A stretch of DNA of 64,000 nt, from contig CM049316.1 in NCBI GenBank assembly GCA_026874595.1, forward strand, positions 28,133,339-28,197,338. The letters run 5' to 3'. Each line of letters starts with the position of its first letter. Position 1 is the first letter of the stretch. The translations under genes and the position numbers were made by a program. This DNA is from Sipunculus nudus. Its lineage: Eukaryota; Annelida; Sipuncula; Golfingiida; Sipunculidae. The notes under the pieces were generated by a model. It was given only the letters and a program-made list of their open reading frames with translations, ran no database searches and was not told where the DNA came from. This document shows positions 1 through 13,800 of this stretch, piece after piece.

Positions 1-1015
1 TTGGTTTCGGATCCAGATATTAATTTGCACAGAGCCAGCAGGACTATGTGCCTAAGCTGGAGATACATTCTCCACAGACTGCCATTCTGGATCTGGTTTC
101 TATATGGACTTTGAGAAAGCTCCAGGATAATTTTTTTTTCTCTGAAAACCACCTCTCTATATCATTATATGAATGCTGAACATATTCGTCTAGGAAAATT
201 CATGAAACCATGAGATGCCTTAGTCTGATTTGTAACTCTCCCTCTTCTGGAATAAGTGTGAACTAAGGGCTTGAAAAATTTATTTGTTTCGGCCACTTCC
301 GGGAAACTGTTCACTTAATAACAGTCTCCATACAGTCCACTCGATAGTTAAACTGGCATGATGGCAGAGGTGGGCCAAAGTCGTGCAGTATTGATAATTA
401 TTTTATCAACAGAAATTGTTGATGCCTGTTAGAGTTAAATAAGCAATGACTGAGGTATAAATATTCTTTCGAAGTGTTTTGAATTCAATAATCCCTACTT
501 TAACCTTGTAATAGCTAAATCTGAGACCCGGGTTTCCTGTACGTCCACGTTGTTTGACACGGATGTTATAGGTCTTTTTTCATCAAAATTGCAATATAAA
601 TTGTCCAGTCTCAATTAATAATGCTCTCACTTGGTCTCAAAGGGCCCAGGCATTGATCTGTATCTTTTGATTAATTTTCATCATTAATTCATTCAATTAT
701 ATTGAATTATTTATGATGCTATCATAATTTGTCTATTAAAACTGAAACCAGCCACTTATAATTACAAGGCAAAAACATACAGAACCGGTTTTCTCTGAAC
801 CAAAACCAGTTTCAAATTTTCGAGAGGGCCCTAAATAGTACACCAGTTCCTGCAAGATCAAGCTGTTATGAATGATAATAATATTTGTTAATATTAGCCT
901 TGATTTCTGGTCCCAGAGGAGGTACCGGTTTACTGAGAGCACTCTAGACATTACGTAATCTGAAAGTACAATGATCAGACCACTGACAAGTTATATGTTC
1001 CATAACATGTACATA
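1..1015. other. Flank beyond ZNF236, no gene seen
   Basis: AT-rich sequence past the likely ZNF236 transcript end. No conserved reading frame and no clear repeat was recognised. Confidence 0.5.
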
Positions 1016-1177
1016 CAGTGGAACCTGTCTTATAAGACCACCTGTGTATTAAGACCACCCTTGGGTGAACCAAAAAGCATTCACATTGGTTATAACTGAC
1101 CTGTCTAAAAAGACCACCTGTAAATTAAGACCAGTTTTGGTCAGGACATGGGTGGTCTCATAATACAGGTTTCACTG
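1016..1177. mobile_element. Pogo-like MITE copy 1 (TA target duplication)
   Basis: CAGTGGAACCTGT at the left and ACAGGTTTCACTG at the right form terminal inverted repeats flanked by TA. Internal AGACCACC and GGTGGTCT repeats make it nearly palindromic. 162 bp, no coding capacity. CAGT termini with TA duplications are typical of pogo/Tc1-mariner derivatives. Confidence 0.75.
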
Positions 1178-1183
1178 TATATG

Positions 1184-1189
1184 TTTATT
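1184..1189 (-). terminator. Candidate polyadenylation signal of ZNF236
   Basis: AATAAA on the minus strand about 280 nt past the stop codon. In AT-rich DNA such hexamers occur by chance, so this is only a candidate. Confidence 0.3.
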
Positions 1190-1464
1190 AAATTTTACCT
1201 GACCTTACAAGAACCTCTCTATTACAGACATCTCTCTTTTACAGGCAGCTCTGTGTAACAGAGCTGATCCCATCAGTAGTACACCCTTCGGGTGAGCAAC
1301 CTCTTTAAAAAGGCTCTATTTCAAGCAATGACTCAGGTCTGGAAACACTACTGTTTGTAATATATTTGGAAAACATGCATATTGTAAAGTTATCAGAGCA
1401 CCATCAGGTCAGCCTAGAATTCATATTTTAAATGCAGGAAACTTCATGGATCAGCCCTACATCA

Positions 1465-1808
1465 TTATTCATGCAGTAAAAACTCAGTCACAACCCCGTC
1501 TAAATCCGTGGTAGTGTCCCCCTGTCCTTGCGCCTCATTATCGTGAGCTGTTGTGAAACTGTGTGTGAGCGAGCTGTCAGCATCCACCATAGCTGCAGCA
1601 CTAGCGGCCGACAGGTTCATTGAATCTACCATGTCTTTGTGATGTAATCGTTTGATGTGTATTTTCAGGTTTCCTTTCTGGGTGAATGCCATGCCGCAGT
1701 AACCACACCGGTGAGGTCTCTCTCCGCTGTGCTTCTTCAGGTGGATTTGCAGAGCATTCTTCTGGTTGAAAGCCTTGTCACAAATCTCACATACAAAAGG
1801 CCTTTCAC
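1465..1808 (-). CDS. ZNF236: ZNF236 exon 22, fingers 28-29 and C-terminus
   Basis: [17 protein letters not shown] (28) and [17 protein letters not shown] (29), then an acidic tail ending VVTEFLLHE and TAA at 1467-1465. The C-terminal finger pair and acidic tail match human ZNF236. Confidence 0.95.
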
Positions 1809-4800
1809 CTGAGATAAAAAGTAGATAGAAATACATGAACAGGTTAAACTGATGAAACATCCACAGTATTAGACAACAGACATGTACAGTTGATTAAACT
1901 CATGAATGTCAATATGTCATGATAAAGTTGGAGCATCTGCATATATGTAATTCACAACATCGGAAGTAGGTTTATCATGTTGACAGCAACTCATCATGGA
2001 TGAACCTTTTACAAATAAATAAGTTATTTGTTGGAAATAACCAAGTTCCACAGTTTCATGATATATGGTGATGTATTTATTGCATCATTCAAGTCTCAAT
2101 TATTCAGTTTAAAGGAATTTAAAAGGCATTTCAGTCTTGTACTGACCTATATTATTTTTGTTTTATTACAAACTCCCTGATACTTAAATCATCCAATGTT
2201 TATTATTTTTCCTGAATACAGGCATCAGAGTGGTAAACATTCAGTTTTATGTAAGGTTTGGAAACTTCACAAAAATCTGAGGATTTGAATGCAGAAAAAA
2301 ACATTATTCCCCTCTAAAATAGATTCTTGCCTGAATTCTGTCCTTGGACTTCTTTCATGTCACAACCCTGCCCTGATCAAACCCTGACAAATTTACTTCC
2401 CTCAGTTTCTCAAAACCATTCATGGATGCTGCCATTTTGCATACATACTAAATTCAGGAAGTCACAGGTTGCATGTCAGAATTATAGGGATACTGCTAGA
2501 ATATTTAATGACAGGAAATTTTTTTATCCAGAGGAATACTGGCTTGGAATCTTGACTATAATATACCTTGTGCATACTGGATACCATTGCAGCTTTAAAA
2601 CTGACCTGTGTGTATACGAGTGTGGCGTTCCAGCTGACTTGGTTTGTGGAAGGCCTTTTCGCAGAATTTACATTTGTGCGGTGTGGGTCGGACCTGCTGT
2701 TTCACGTCCTCTGGATTGTGCATGACCATGTGATCCTTCAGGTGACCTGCTCTCTTGAAAGCCTTGTGACACACCTACATGTACAAACATACACACATAT
2801 ACATATATACAGATTCAGGGGGATTACAGGAAGGGAGACTGTGTAAAGTACAAAGGAAATTCTCTTTTTCTATGCAATTCTCCATTACAAACACAGATAC
2901 CCAAGGCAGTTTGCTAACTACCACATGATAGAGCCAACTTTAAATGTAACTTACGTTACCATAAAAACTAGAAAAAATATGACCTGAGACATGATTTTAG
3001 TAAAAGTGGCAGACTGCTTCCCAGTGGTCACTTTGATGTCACCATGAAATACAGTATCATTTATTCAAATATTAATTTTTTTTTTTTTCAGTAATGCAAT
3101 TCTAGGACAGCAATACATGTAACAAGTAATGTTTTCATGATGGATTACAGTTTTTAACTAAAATAAAATTGTGACTAAAACAACACAAATGTGGCTAAAA
3201 AAAATTAGTTTGGCTACAAATTTTTTGAGGGGATGTGGGCCCTGTGTTTAATTATTCTTTGCTAATACCTTGAAGTAATGATTTAACTCCAGAAACTGAG
3301 AAGAGCAATGACTTCTGATCTTACTTGTATGTATCATATTGTGAATCATATCATGAGGGAATGTTGTGAATTATATATTGTTAGAAGACAAATTGTTAAG
3401 AGGTAATTACTGGGCCGATCCGGGATTCGAACCCATGTCGGTGGTGCACAAGTCTGGCGTACCAACCGCTTTGCTAGCAAAGCAAGCTTCACTAGCGAGA
3501 CAGTTCAGTCCGCTTTTATGTCACCCCGTAACACAACCCTCCTTAAGAGCATTCTGCTATCAGAACAAGATTAATTATCCCAGGAGTCACACTTTGCTCA
3601 GCTTATTCCCTTGGCCACAAAGTTTACGGACATGTTGGACGAGCCCCTATTTTGTTATGAAGACAAATTTTTCAGGGGAAAATACTGGGCTGATCCGGGA
3701 TTCCAACCCATGTCGGTGGCACACGAGTCAGGCGTACCAACTGCTTCGCTAGCAAAGCAAGCTTCACTAACGAGGCAGTTCGGTCCGCTTTTATGTCACC
3801 CCGTAACAAAATATATTTTATTATATTTTTGTCTGGTAGGTATAACCACCTCCATTTTTAAATGCTAAATTATGAAAATCATAGGCTAAGTATATGTATG
3901 TACATCTGCAGAGTTCCATGTCAGTTTAAGACTATCTGACAGGGCAGTAGCACTCACTTCCCATCATTTCATTCTATACCCTGGTGTCACCCAGGCCCAG
4001 TGTCTTAGACTGGTGTATAATGAGTGTGAAAGCAGCAATGTTGCTCTGAACTTACCGGACAAGAGTGTTTCCTGTCTGTAATTACTCGTACAGTGCCGTC
4101 CACACTGACGGCGTTGATCTGAATAGGCATTTGATGCATGTCCACTGAGCTGTTTTGAGTGAGCAGTGGCTCCTGACCAACAGTGTGATTAGCCTGTGAC
4201 GCTGAAGATACAATTATCCCGGGATTCTCAAGATGATCCAAAGTGTCTTCACTGACCCCTTCAGGGACACCTACATCAGTGTCCTGATCTGCTGAGACCT
4301 CTTGACCTACAGCCTGGTCAGAGGTCATGCTCAGCATGGGCTGGCCGGGACCAGGGTCACTGACTACCTCTTGTCCTACAGGAGCTACTGTCACTGGCTG
4401 GATCAGCACGTTGTTGCTGGGATCAGGCTGCAAGGCAGACTGCTGGACCAGATGAGGATCCGCTGTTAAGATGCTTGGATTAATGGTGATATTAAGGTTA
4501 CCTTGCTGCTGAAGCTGCTGTAACAGGCTAGCATCAATCTGAACAGTCTGTGTGATCAAACTCGGGTCCAGTCCAGTGATTTGTATCCCCTGCCCAACAG
4601 CACCAGTCAGCTGAAGCTGGACACCTTCCAGCCCTTGTAACATTTGTGTTGTGGCAGTGCTGTCAGTTAATGCAGAAAGCTGGTCACCTAATGATAAAGA
4701 TACAGGGATTAAGCTCTGGTTCTGTAACAGAGCCTGGTCCATCCCTGGTAAGACCCCGCCAGCCTGTGCACTACCAGCAGTATTATTAATCTCATTTTGT

Positions 4801-7800
4801 AGCTCTGAGCCCCGCACTGAGGTTCGCCTCTTTTTGGGTGTTTCCGTGCGGAAGTGAGCGGCGATGTGGCTTTTGCGGTGGCCTGAAGTCCTGAATTTCT
4901 GATCACAGTGAGGACACTTGAAGGGCTTAGCACCTGTGTGAAGTCGCATGTGCACTTTAAGGCTGCCCTTCGTGGAAAAGGCGGAATTGCATACATGACA
5001 TTTGAATCTCTTCTCAGCTGCAATAAAACAAAACATTCACTTCATTACAAAGCTGGTACCACTGCAGATACAATCAGGGGTGTAACAATTTATCTAAATG
5101 ATTCATTGTATTCCTACCCTCGATTCTTAACCTCTGAATCAATTAGTTTTTATGCAAGCACTGACCCAAAGTAAGCTGTCAATTTTGTCAGAGCAAACTA
5201 TAATGTTGAGACAACTTACTGTGCATGTTCTCAAGATATGGTTCCAGTTCTCACCTTTTAAATACTCCACTTGCACAGAAACAAAAATGGCAGTGATGAA
5301 CAGAGAGCAAACTATATTTTTTCTTAATGTACTAACTAAAATTAACTGCAATCCACTGTGGAAAATCCAAATTTTACAAGTGTGAAATTTAGTACTAAAG
5401 TAATAATTGAATCAAGAATTGGATCTTAGGTAAAGCATTTGTTAACTGAATCTATTCAAAGGCCCATCAAAATTCACAGTCTAACTAACAATGTTATAAA
5501 AGTCACACACTTGGGATAAATGTCACCACATGAAGCAACCCCAGAAGAGTCAGGTGTTCTGATGGTATAATACCCACTGGTATTTTTTTAATTTACAAGA
5601 TTTAATGTGAGAGACATTAAAATATCTGCACTGTGAAGATAATCACTTCTAGAGTCTCACAATCATTAATCAGTTTTCTGTTTGTTAGTTTAGTTGATGT
5701 ATGTTGTCCAGCCATAAAGTGCCCTGATCAAACTGACATGAAGCAGCCTATCCTGTTATAAATATAAATAAAAATATATCTATATCATACATAAGTATAA
5801 TTAACTGCAGCACTGAAGTACTTGTGCCCTCTTAAATTAAGCACACTACCTAGTACTGTTTAAATGAGTATAAACAAACAGTAAAACAATCTAAATATTA
5901 GGCAAGACATCAGTAAATGATGCTGGGTTGTTTTACACTCACTTCCTTTATGGGTGAGAAGATGGGTCTCTAAAGTGGACTTGACTGTGAAGGAACGTCC
6001 ACATGTGTCGCAAGAAAACGGCTTTTCTCCCGTGTGGATGCGCACGTGTCTGACCAGGTCACTCGGTTTCTTGAAGCTCTTTGGACAGTGCTGGCACTGA
6101 TGAGGGAATTTTGGATGTTTGTCTAATGTTGTTGGCCCTGGGATCTCACTGACACGGTCCTTCTCCGCTGCTGATTGGATGAGAATCTGCTCAGACACAG
6201 ACATGTGTTCATCTAGCGGAGCTCTTGATAACTGTTCTGCCTGCTCCTCACTGAGTGTGATAACCGGCCGACTACGACGACCTAAAGACTTGTCCATGTC
6301 GTCGTCACCTAAAAAATTATCATCAAATTAATTCATGAATAATACATTTAACTACAGGTACCAAATATTAATTATATGAAAATAAATACTGAAAACCAGA
6401 TTATCTGACAATGATTGAACAGAAATGGTTCCTATTTTAATGGAAAATGATTCTGCACTAAAATTTTAAGGAAATTCCACAACTTTTCTGCTAAAGATTC
6501 AACTATCAGTTGCACACAAATTCTGTGTCAGACCTTTATCATGGGCCAGTTGAAACAAACAAGGGAAGAATATACTATCTTTGCCTCATGCATGGCAGAG
6601 GTTTGATAACATTAATAAATCAGCTCTACAGACAATGACCTTCTTTGTGCCCTTTGATATGACGTTTGCATAGAGTGAGTGTGCGGAACCTCTCCTGACA
6701 GATGGGACACTGGAACGGACGTACACTGCTGTGGATCATCATGTGACGTGTCAGCGAGCCGTTGGTCGTGAACGACGCCTGACATACTGTACAGATGTGT
6801 TCCTTCATCCCTGAGTGGGTCTTCAAGTGCGCCTTCAGGACACCCATCGACACGAACTTGCGACCACACTGGATACAGTTGTATGGCTTCTCACCTATAT
6901 TATGATACAAGGGTTTACAAATAAGCTGGAGTACAAATCTTTTACACTTTAAAATACCCAAAATCAAACACACAAAGGTTTATATGACTGTTATTTTCTG
7001 AATGAGTTATCTACCTCTTAAAGTATACCACAATTAACTATATTAATATTATTTTCTTGGGAAATTCAAAAATAAAAAAAAAATTGGTCTCTCTGGCACC
7101 TTTTTCTTTAAATAAGTGCAGATGTTTCACCATTTTATTACAGTTTTTGATCAACATTTCATATGATCAGGGACAAAATGATAACAACAGAATTACTTTG
7201 TTAAGTAGGTAAAAGAACATAGGGAAAAAAAATTTATTGAAAGTTTATTTTTTTTTTTTTTCAAGAAATGCCAGCTGCAGCTCAAAAATGGTACACTTCA
7301 ACTGAAATCAAAATCACAATTTGAAATCAGGTGGGGAGGAGGGGGGCATATTGACACTGATGCTGTCTGAAAAGCAAACCTTTTTTTGGCCAAAAATCCA
7401 TGAGTAGTATTCAAGGCTGAGTACAAACCCTGTCAAATATGTAACCATTCTTATACCTGTGTGAGTCCTCAGGTGGGCTTTTAGATGACTAGATTTCTTG
7501 AAGCTCTTCTTACAGAGATCACAGTTATAGTTCCTCTTCCCGTCTGGGATATCTAGTGGTATGTTCTCTGAGGCTCTGTATGTTGTCTGCTGCTGCTGAC
7601 TCTGTGTATCACTGAAACAAAACCATGGGAGCAGAATTAATAGGGTTAAACAAGCATAGTTACAGACAACAGGACATGACATAAAGGCCTATCTCTTGAC
7701 TTTATTCACAACATAAGCATACTGAGGCAAATCATTCTAAAACCAAAATGGCAACCAGCATCATGAATTGATGCAATTTTCATTATGTGCATGAAATGTA

Positions 7801-10800
7801 CTTTCCATTACAGTATAACAGTATTTTAAGTAGCCTACATGCAGGTTCAAAATTCTGAGTTAAAGTCAAGAAGGTAGTACCTAGCCCTATCAGATAAAGA
7901 ATCAATATCAGTCAAGAAATAAAAGAGAAGAACTTGATTTGTGATTTTGAAAAGTTTGCACAATTTTACCTAATTAATGAATTTCTTAATTAACTGTTAA
8001 AGATTCAAAGCCAAAACCTTCTCCTATCAAATAGAAAAAAAAATCAATATCGGTCAAATGATAAGTGAGAAAAATATTGAAAATTGTGGAGAGGCACCGC
8101 ATTGCAATGATTTGGCTCATTGGGCCTTCACCTGGTAGACTAACTAGTATACATTGTTATTAATTTCATCATATCTATAGAATAAACTTCCGATTTTGAG
8201 ATCTGGCAAGCTTCTTTGCTACAAACACAAACCACAATGACAGAGCTCCACCTGATTACTATATATATATTAAATATTCCAGATATGTATAAAACTTATA
8301 TCAAATAATGATGCCAAATACAGGATGGTATAAAAATTGAAGACAAGAGTTGAGTGAGTATAAACATTTACCTTGTCTGCAGTATATTTTGCATGGATGT
8401 GCTGGCCATTGATGTGTTGATACCTGACACCTGTTGACTGAGGTTAACGAGTCCGCCCACATCCAGACTGGTCTGTATCCCCTGTATGGTGAACTGTCCG
8501 CTGGACAGGTTCAGATCACTGAATGCCTGGCTTCCTCCCAGTAAGGTCTGGTTCAAAGTCTGTTGCTGACCAAATCCATTCTGAAAATATACATAATAAT
8601 GTGATTATATCCTATGCATGTCTGAACAAAGCAAAAGCAGGATATGCAGAGCACTAATCTGAAAAATAAAGAAGTATATCTGTAATTTTGACATGCAACC
8701 TGTGACATCTGGGTTTTCATGTGTATGCAAAATTGCAGCCCCCATGAGCAGTTATCAGAAACTGAGAGAAATAAACCTGTCAGGGTTTTTATAAGTATGT
8801 GGGGATGCGACATGCAAGTACTCCGAGGACAGCGTCCTGCTGAGGATCTGTCTACTGAGAGAGTCTGGTGGCAAAGGGACAATTATCTAAAAAGTTTATC
8901 ATTAAATAATTCTTTTTTTTCTGGCCCACACCCAAATCCTCAAATCATAGCAGGATATCAGAGCCTATGAGGCTACAAATTATGTGAAAAATACTAAATG
9001 TACGAAAAAAAGATAAAAGACTAAAAAATTACCACTAAAACAACATTTGGCATTACAAAATACCATTGTAAATACATGAACAACATTTGGCATGACAAAA
9101 GGTATTATATATCCCTAAAATATGCCTGACTAACAGAACTGTTTGTTTACTTTACAAATAGACCTACCTTGTGTCAAAGAGTTTGTTTCAACTCACCTTA
9201 CAGGTAAATGTCTCTTTATGTCTGTTTGATTTCTACTGAATTTAACACACAGGTCTCCCAAGCCTTCGTTGAAAGAGAGTTTAATATTGGCAATCAGTGA
9301 GAAACATTCTCATTCACAATAGCACTTGGATTTATACAAAAGTTTCATCATTTGGTTACATTCCTTTTTTGCACTGATTCCTTGGTCCTTGTGTTTACTT
9401 TCAGATCACCAGCTGTGACAGTATCATGAAATTCCATTGCAGTGCAGTTTGAGCATGACTAATGTCAGGACTCAATGTAGGCCCAATCAGTCCAATAAAA
9501 TGTCAACTTTGAAGTGTATCCATACCAGGTGAAGTTGTACATACCTGTGAACCCAGTGTGTTTGTGAGCTGATGGTCCACTATTGACTCTTGGATCACAT
9601 TTTGCTGAGTGAGGGTGGTGTTTGTGAGGTCAGGGGTCAACTCTTGCTGGACCGTTTGTTGCAGTGTCTGTTCCTGACCAAGGTTGTCGGTCTCAAGCTG
9701 TGCTTCTTGTGGGACAGTCTGTCAAATCATATGAGAATAGTCTGAATAGAAAAGGTAATACATGAATTTCATGTCTGGTGATATCAGTACAGGCTAAATT
9801 ATAATGGTGATATAATGTAACTTATCATGACAAAATGGCTCTTTCTTACTTTCAACTTTCAACCCATTGCTTCCTTATGAACTTCTCTTTATTAAAAATA
9901 TATTGCTATACTGTATTATGAACATAGAAGAGCCAGTCCCACTAAAATTTTTGTTAGCAGTAAAATATATTATCAAAGTACTATTTTTCCACTGTTTAAA
10001 TTAGGGCAATGGAGCATATTGCCCAACATACAAGGCCTATCATATGAAGATATTTTTATCATAAAATGAGATTTACATAGATGCCACTTTTTATTAAAAT
10101 ATTTAAGGAATTAGAATTTACATACATTTAGACTCAACTGTACTTGATAAACAACCAATAATGTGTGATGACATGTTTTTTCTCACCAGCATTTGAAAAT
10201 AAACAAATTTAATCACAAATTAATTTCTTTCCCATATATGTATACCGTATTTATTCTAATTTGGCGACCACTTAAAAAATAATTAATTTTCTTAGAGGTC
10301 GAGATAATGGAGGATATTTGAAAATTATCTTCCTACAGAATTTGCCGTGGTCGAGATTTTAGAGGCATGCGGTTTGATAACCTTCCGGAGAGACGCAGAG
10401 CCACTCTGACCCTCGAGCAGTCATATGAATTGAGTGATAATTTGGTCATTTATAAGTGTTTTTTGTTAGCCTAACAGTATTATCAGCTTAACTTGTAGTA
10501 TCCTACAAGTGGGCTTCCAACCGTCACATGAATTATACGGATTCCACAAATGATTAATCAAACTGAGCTCAATCACTTCACAAAATGATCACTACTTTGC
10601 GTACAGGTACAATCACTTGACATAGACGGCAACTCGTGTAACTACCAGCTGTTTCAAGTTAACCCACCAGGCGACAATATCGGCGGGCCGAAAAGGAACA
10701 AGCAGCTGCACGGAAGTTGGAAGATGACTTTATAAAAAATAACTGCCGATTATCAGATAACTTTTATTTGCATAATACGTAATAAATATAGGAAAGTAAA

Positions 10801-13800
10801 GGAGCGTTAAAATATATACGACCGGAAACGGTCCTAGCTCGCATGCCCTCGATCGGGCCTTGTTTGGTACGCGCGGTCAACCATCCAATAACTAACCGGG
10901 GTTGTTTAAACTTAACTAAGACGACAGTTCCAACTAAGTCACAGATGTTCCACCGCGCGTGCTTTCCTGCATGTTGTAAAATATTATTGCTAAAGATTCC
11001 TTGTGAATTGCACACGAGGCACGTGTGTACCAGGGCTGGTACACAAGTTTGCTTTGTCAAGGACACCCATTTTGATCTTGAAGGCTTTATCATGTTTATA
11101 TATTATGAAAAACGCATCTTTGTATCTTCAAAAATTTTATTGGAAACAAGTTTGATGTGGATGCTCAATGTAATAAGAATCTAGTCAGATACAAAATTGC
11201 TGTGCCCGTGAGAGACGGAGGCATTTCACCTTAACATCGTCGACAGAAAACATCGTCGGCAGTCGCGAAATTAGAGTCATTTTAGAAATTATGCTTTCAA
11301 AATATTTTTGGGGGTCAAGAAATAATAGGGATCGCCAAATTGGAATAAATACGGTATAAAGGTTTCTAACTGGCTTGTTTCTAATAATTATAATATCATA
11401 TTTTAACTTCCAATTTTCAGTCAATATAAAACTTAAAACTAGAGAAATAGTATGGAAGGGTTACCACAGAAATACACTTACAGTAATCTCTGTGGTTGTG
11501 GTGTTGCCGTCATCATCAGTCGTGACCGTCTGTAGCGTGATTGTGTTGTTATCATGAGTGACATGTTCTACAGTTTCTTCAGGTGCTTCTGTCACTTCGG
11601 CCCCCTCACTGCCTGGCTGAACGTTTTCATCACCCTGCTGCATGGCCTGCAGCGCTAAATCGTGGCGGTGAGTCTTCATGTGCTTCTTACAGTTCACTGA
11701 CGTCTTGAACGTCTTCTGGCAGTATGGGCACATGAATGGGCGAACCTCGCTATGCGTTGACATGTGACGTTTCAGGCTGCCACTTGTAGTGAAGGTACTG
11801 TTACATATCAGGCACTTGTAAGCTTTAACTCCACTGTGTGTACGTATGTGTGCTTTCAAAACACCACTTGATACAAATGACTTCAAACACTGCAGGCATT
11901 GGTAAGGTTTCTCCCCTGCAAATATAGTGTACAGAAATGTGTATATCACTGCAAATATTCCACTGTGGAGTACTCAAGCAAAACAAAAATTACAAGTATG
12001 CAAGATTGGATATTCTATAGGATATTAAATCAAAATCTTTTATACTGCCCTTATTGAAAAAAATCTACTCCTTTGAGGTCCCTTTGGTTTTCAATAAATT
12101 TTTTAATTTTTTTGTTTAATAATTCATGTTAAATAATTCACTCTAGGTAGATTAATATATAACGAGATCTTGAAAATGGAGTCATTAGGGAATACTGAAA
12201 ACGTGAAAATCACAAAAATTTAACCTGGATTATGAAGCCAGACACAGTATCTCGGTCATATTATGGTGGCTGGGTATAATGATATACTCTGCCTATCCAT
12301 ATTTAACTGCGAACAAAATATCTATATGACTAAGAATTCCTGACCCAACTATAATACATTAGATCAACTTCCCTATACAGTTTGTCAGGTAGCCACACTG
12401 ACCTGTATGAGACCTGATGTGTTGTTTGAGATGACTGGATTTCTTGAAGCTCCTGAGACATGTCTGACACTTGTATGGCCGATCCACGCTCCCAACCTCC
12501 CCCAGGTAATGGCTGAATATCTGATTCTGACGGGGAGGCTGCTGTATCAAACCTACAATTAGTATCATATTGTGTCATTTATAAAGCCAGCTACTCACCA
12601 GCCTTGTTTGCAGAATTTATGGGATTTCTGTCTTACTTCCGTCATATATAAATGAGCTGCTGGGAATTCCTGCTGAGATAAGTTCTTATAATGTCACTGT
12701 AATGGGTGTGTAAGCTTGTTTGTCAAGCTGTTAGTACACACAGTACATGTACCCATGCTGACAGATTCTTTTAGTTTTAGGGACAGCCAGATGATTTGGC
12801 TGCCAGGTCTGCCCCTTGGTGTTTTTAGTGTGTCTTTTTTTAGAATTTTCCCTCTGTGCTTAAAGTGTTCCTCATGATAAAGAAAATCCTACAGACACTG
12901 TTTGTTATTTTCAACAGTATAAGTGTGTTTCTAGGTTATTTACTGTAAAAGTCCAGCAATGATGATTGGTGTCCTGACATCTTACCTGTCCAGCAGATTT
13001 TTAGATCAAGGAGGAGATGTGTCCTACTAAAATTTTTTATTATGTTTACTCCTTTGATGTAAGATGTCTCCTACTAGATTGTCTGTATATTTTTTATACT
13101 GCGACAGTCAATACCTGTATCAATAATATCTATGGGTTCTTGTAATGGTATATCTGGTAATGGAATGTCTGGATTTGTATTAGAGTGTCTGCATATTTTA
13201 TAACCCGTGATGGTCAGTACCTGTATCAGTGATAAGTATGGGTTCTTGTAATGGTATGTCTGGTAATGGAATGTCTGGCTTGGATGCTCTCCGTATCAGC
13301 CGTTTTCCGCCTTTCTCAAGCTCTGGAGACTTGAAGTGAGACTGGATGTGGCTCTTCCGATGCCCTGACGTTCGGAACTTCTTATCACAATGAGGGCAGT
13401 CAAATGGCTTAGCACCTTTAAGATAGTATAAACATTTGTAAACATAATACTCAGATCAAAAGATTTGACTTTATACAAGAAGTGTTTGGTTGAATATAAT
13501 ATGACAACAATTTACTAATTCTACGGATAAATCAACAACAATAAACAGATTCTAAGGATACAATCATCTATCATATTTATGTTCCAGCAACGAATACCTG
13601 CTACAAACCTCAAATGTAATTTGTAAAGTCTGAACAACTGCTGTTGATGCTACACTGAAAATTTTACTTCTGAATATGCTGTCCAGTTCAACTATATGCA
13701 TAACTTAACTAAACAATATATTCTGATTGCTCTGAATTGTTTAAAAATTTCCAAAAGAGGACTCCAAGTTTGTGTATATATTCATAGCAGTCATCAGCTG

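Noticed and set aside
3375-3540. Functional tRNA gene
   Set aside because: Only the B box and part of the arms fit. Acceptor stem pairing is lacking, and a near copy lies next to it, so a SINE is more likely.
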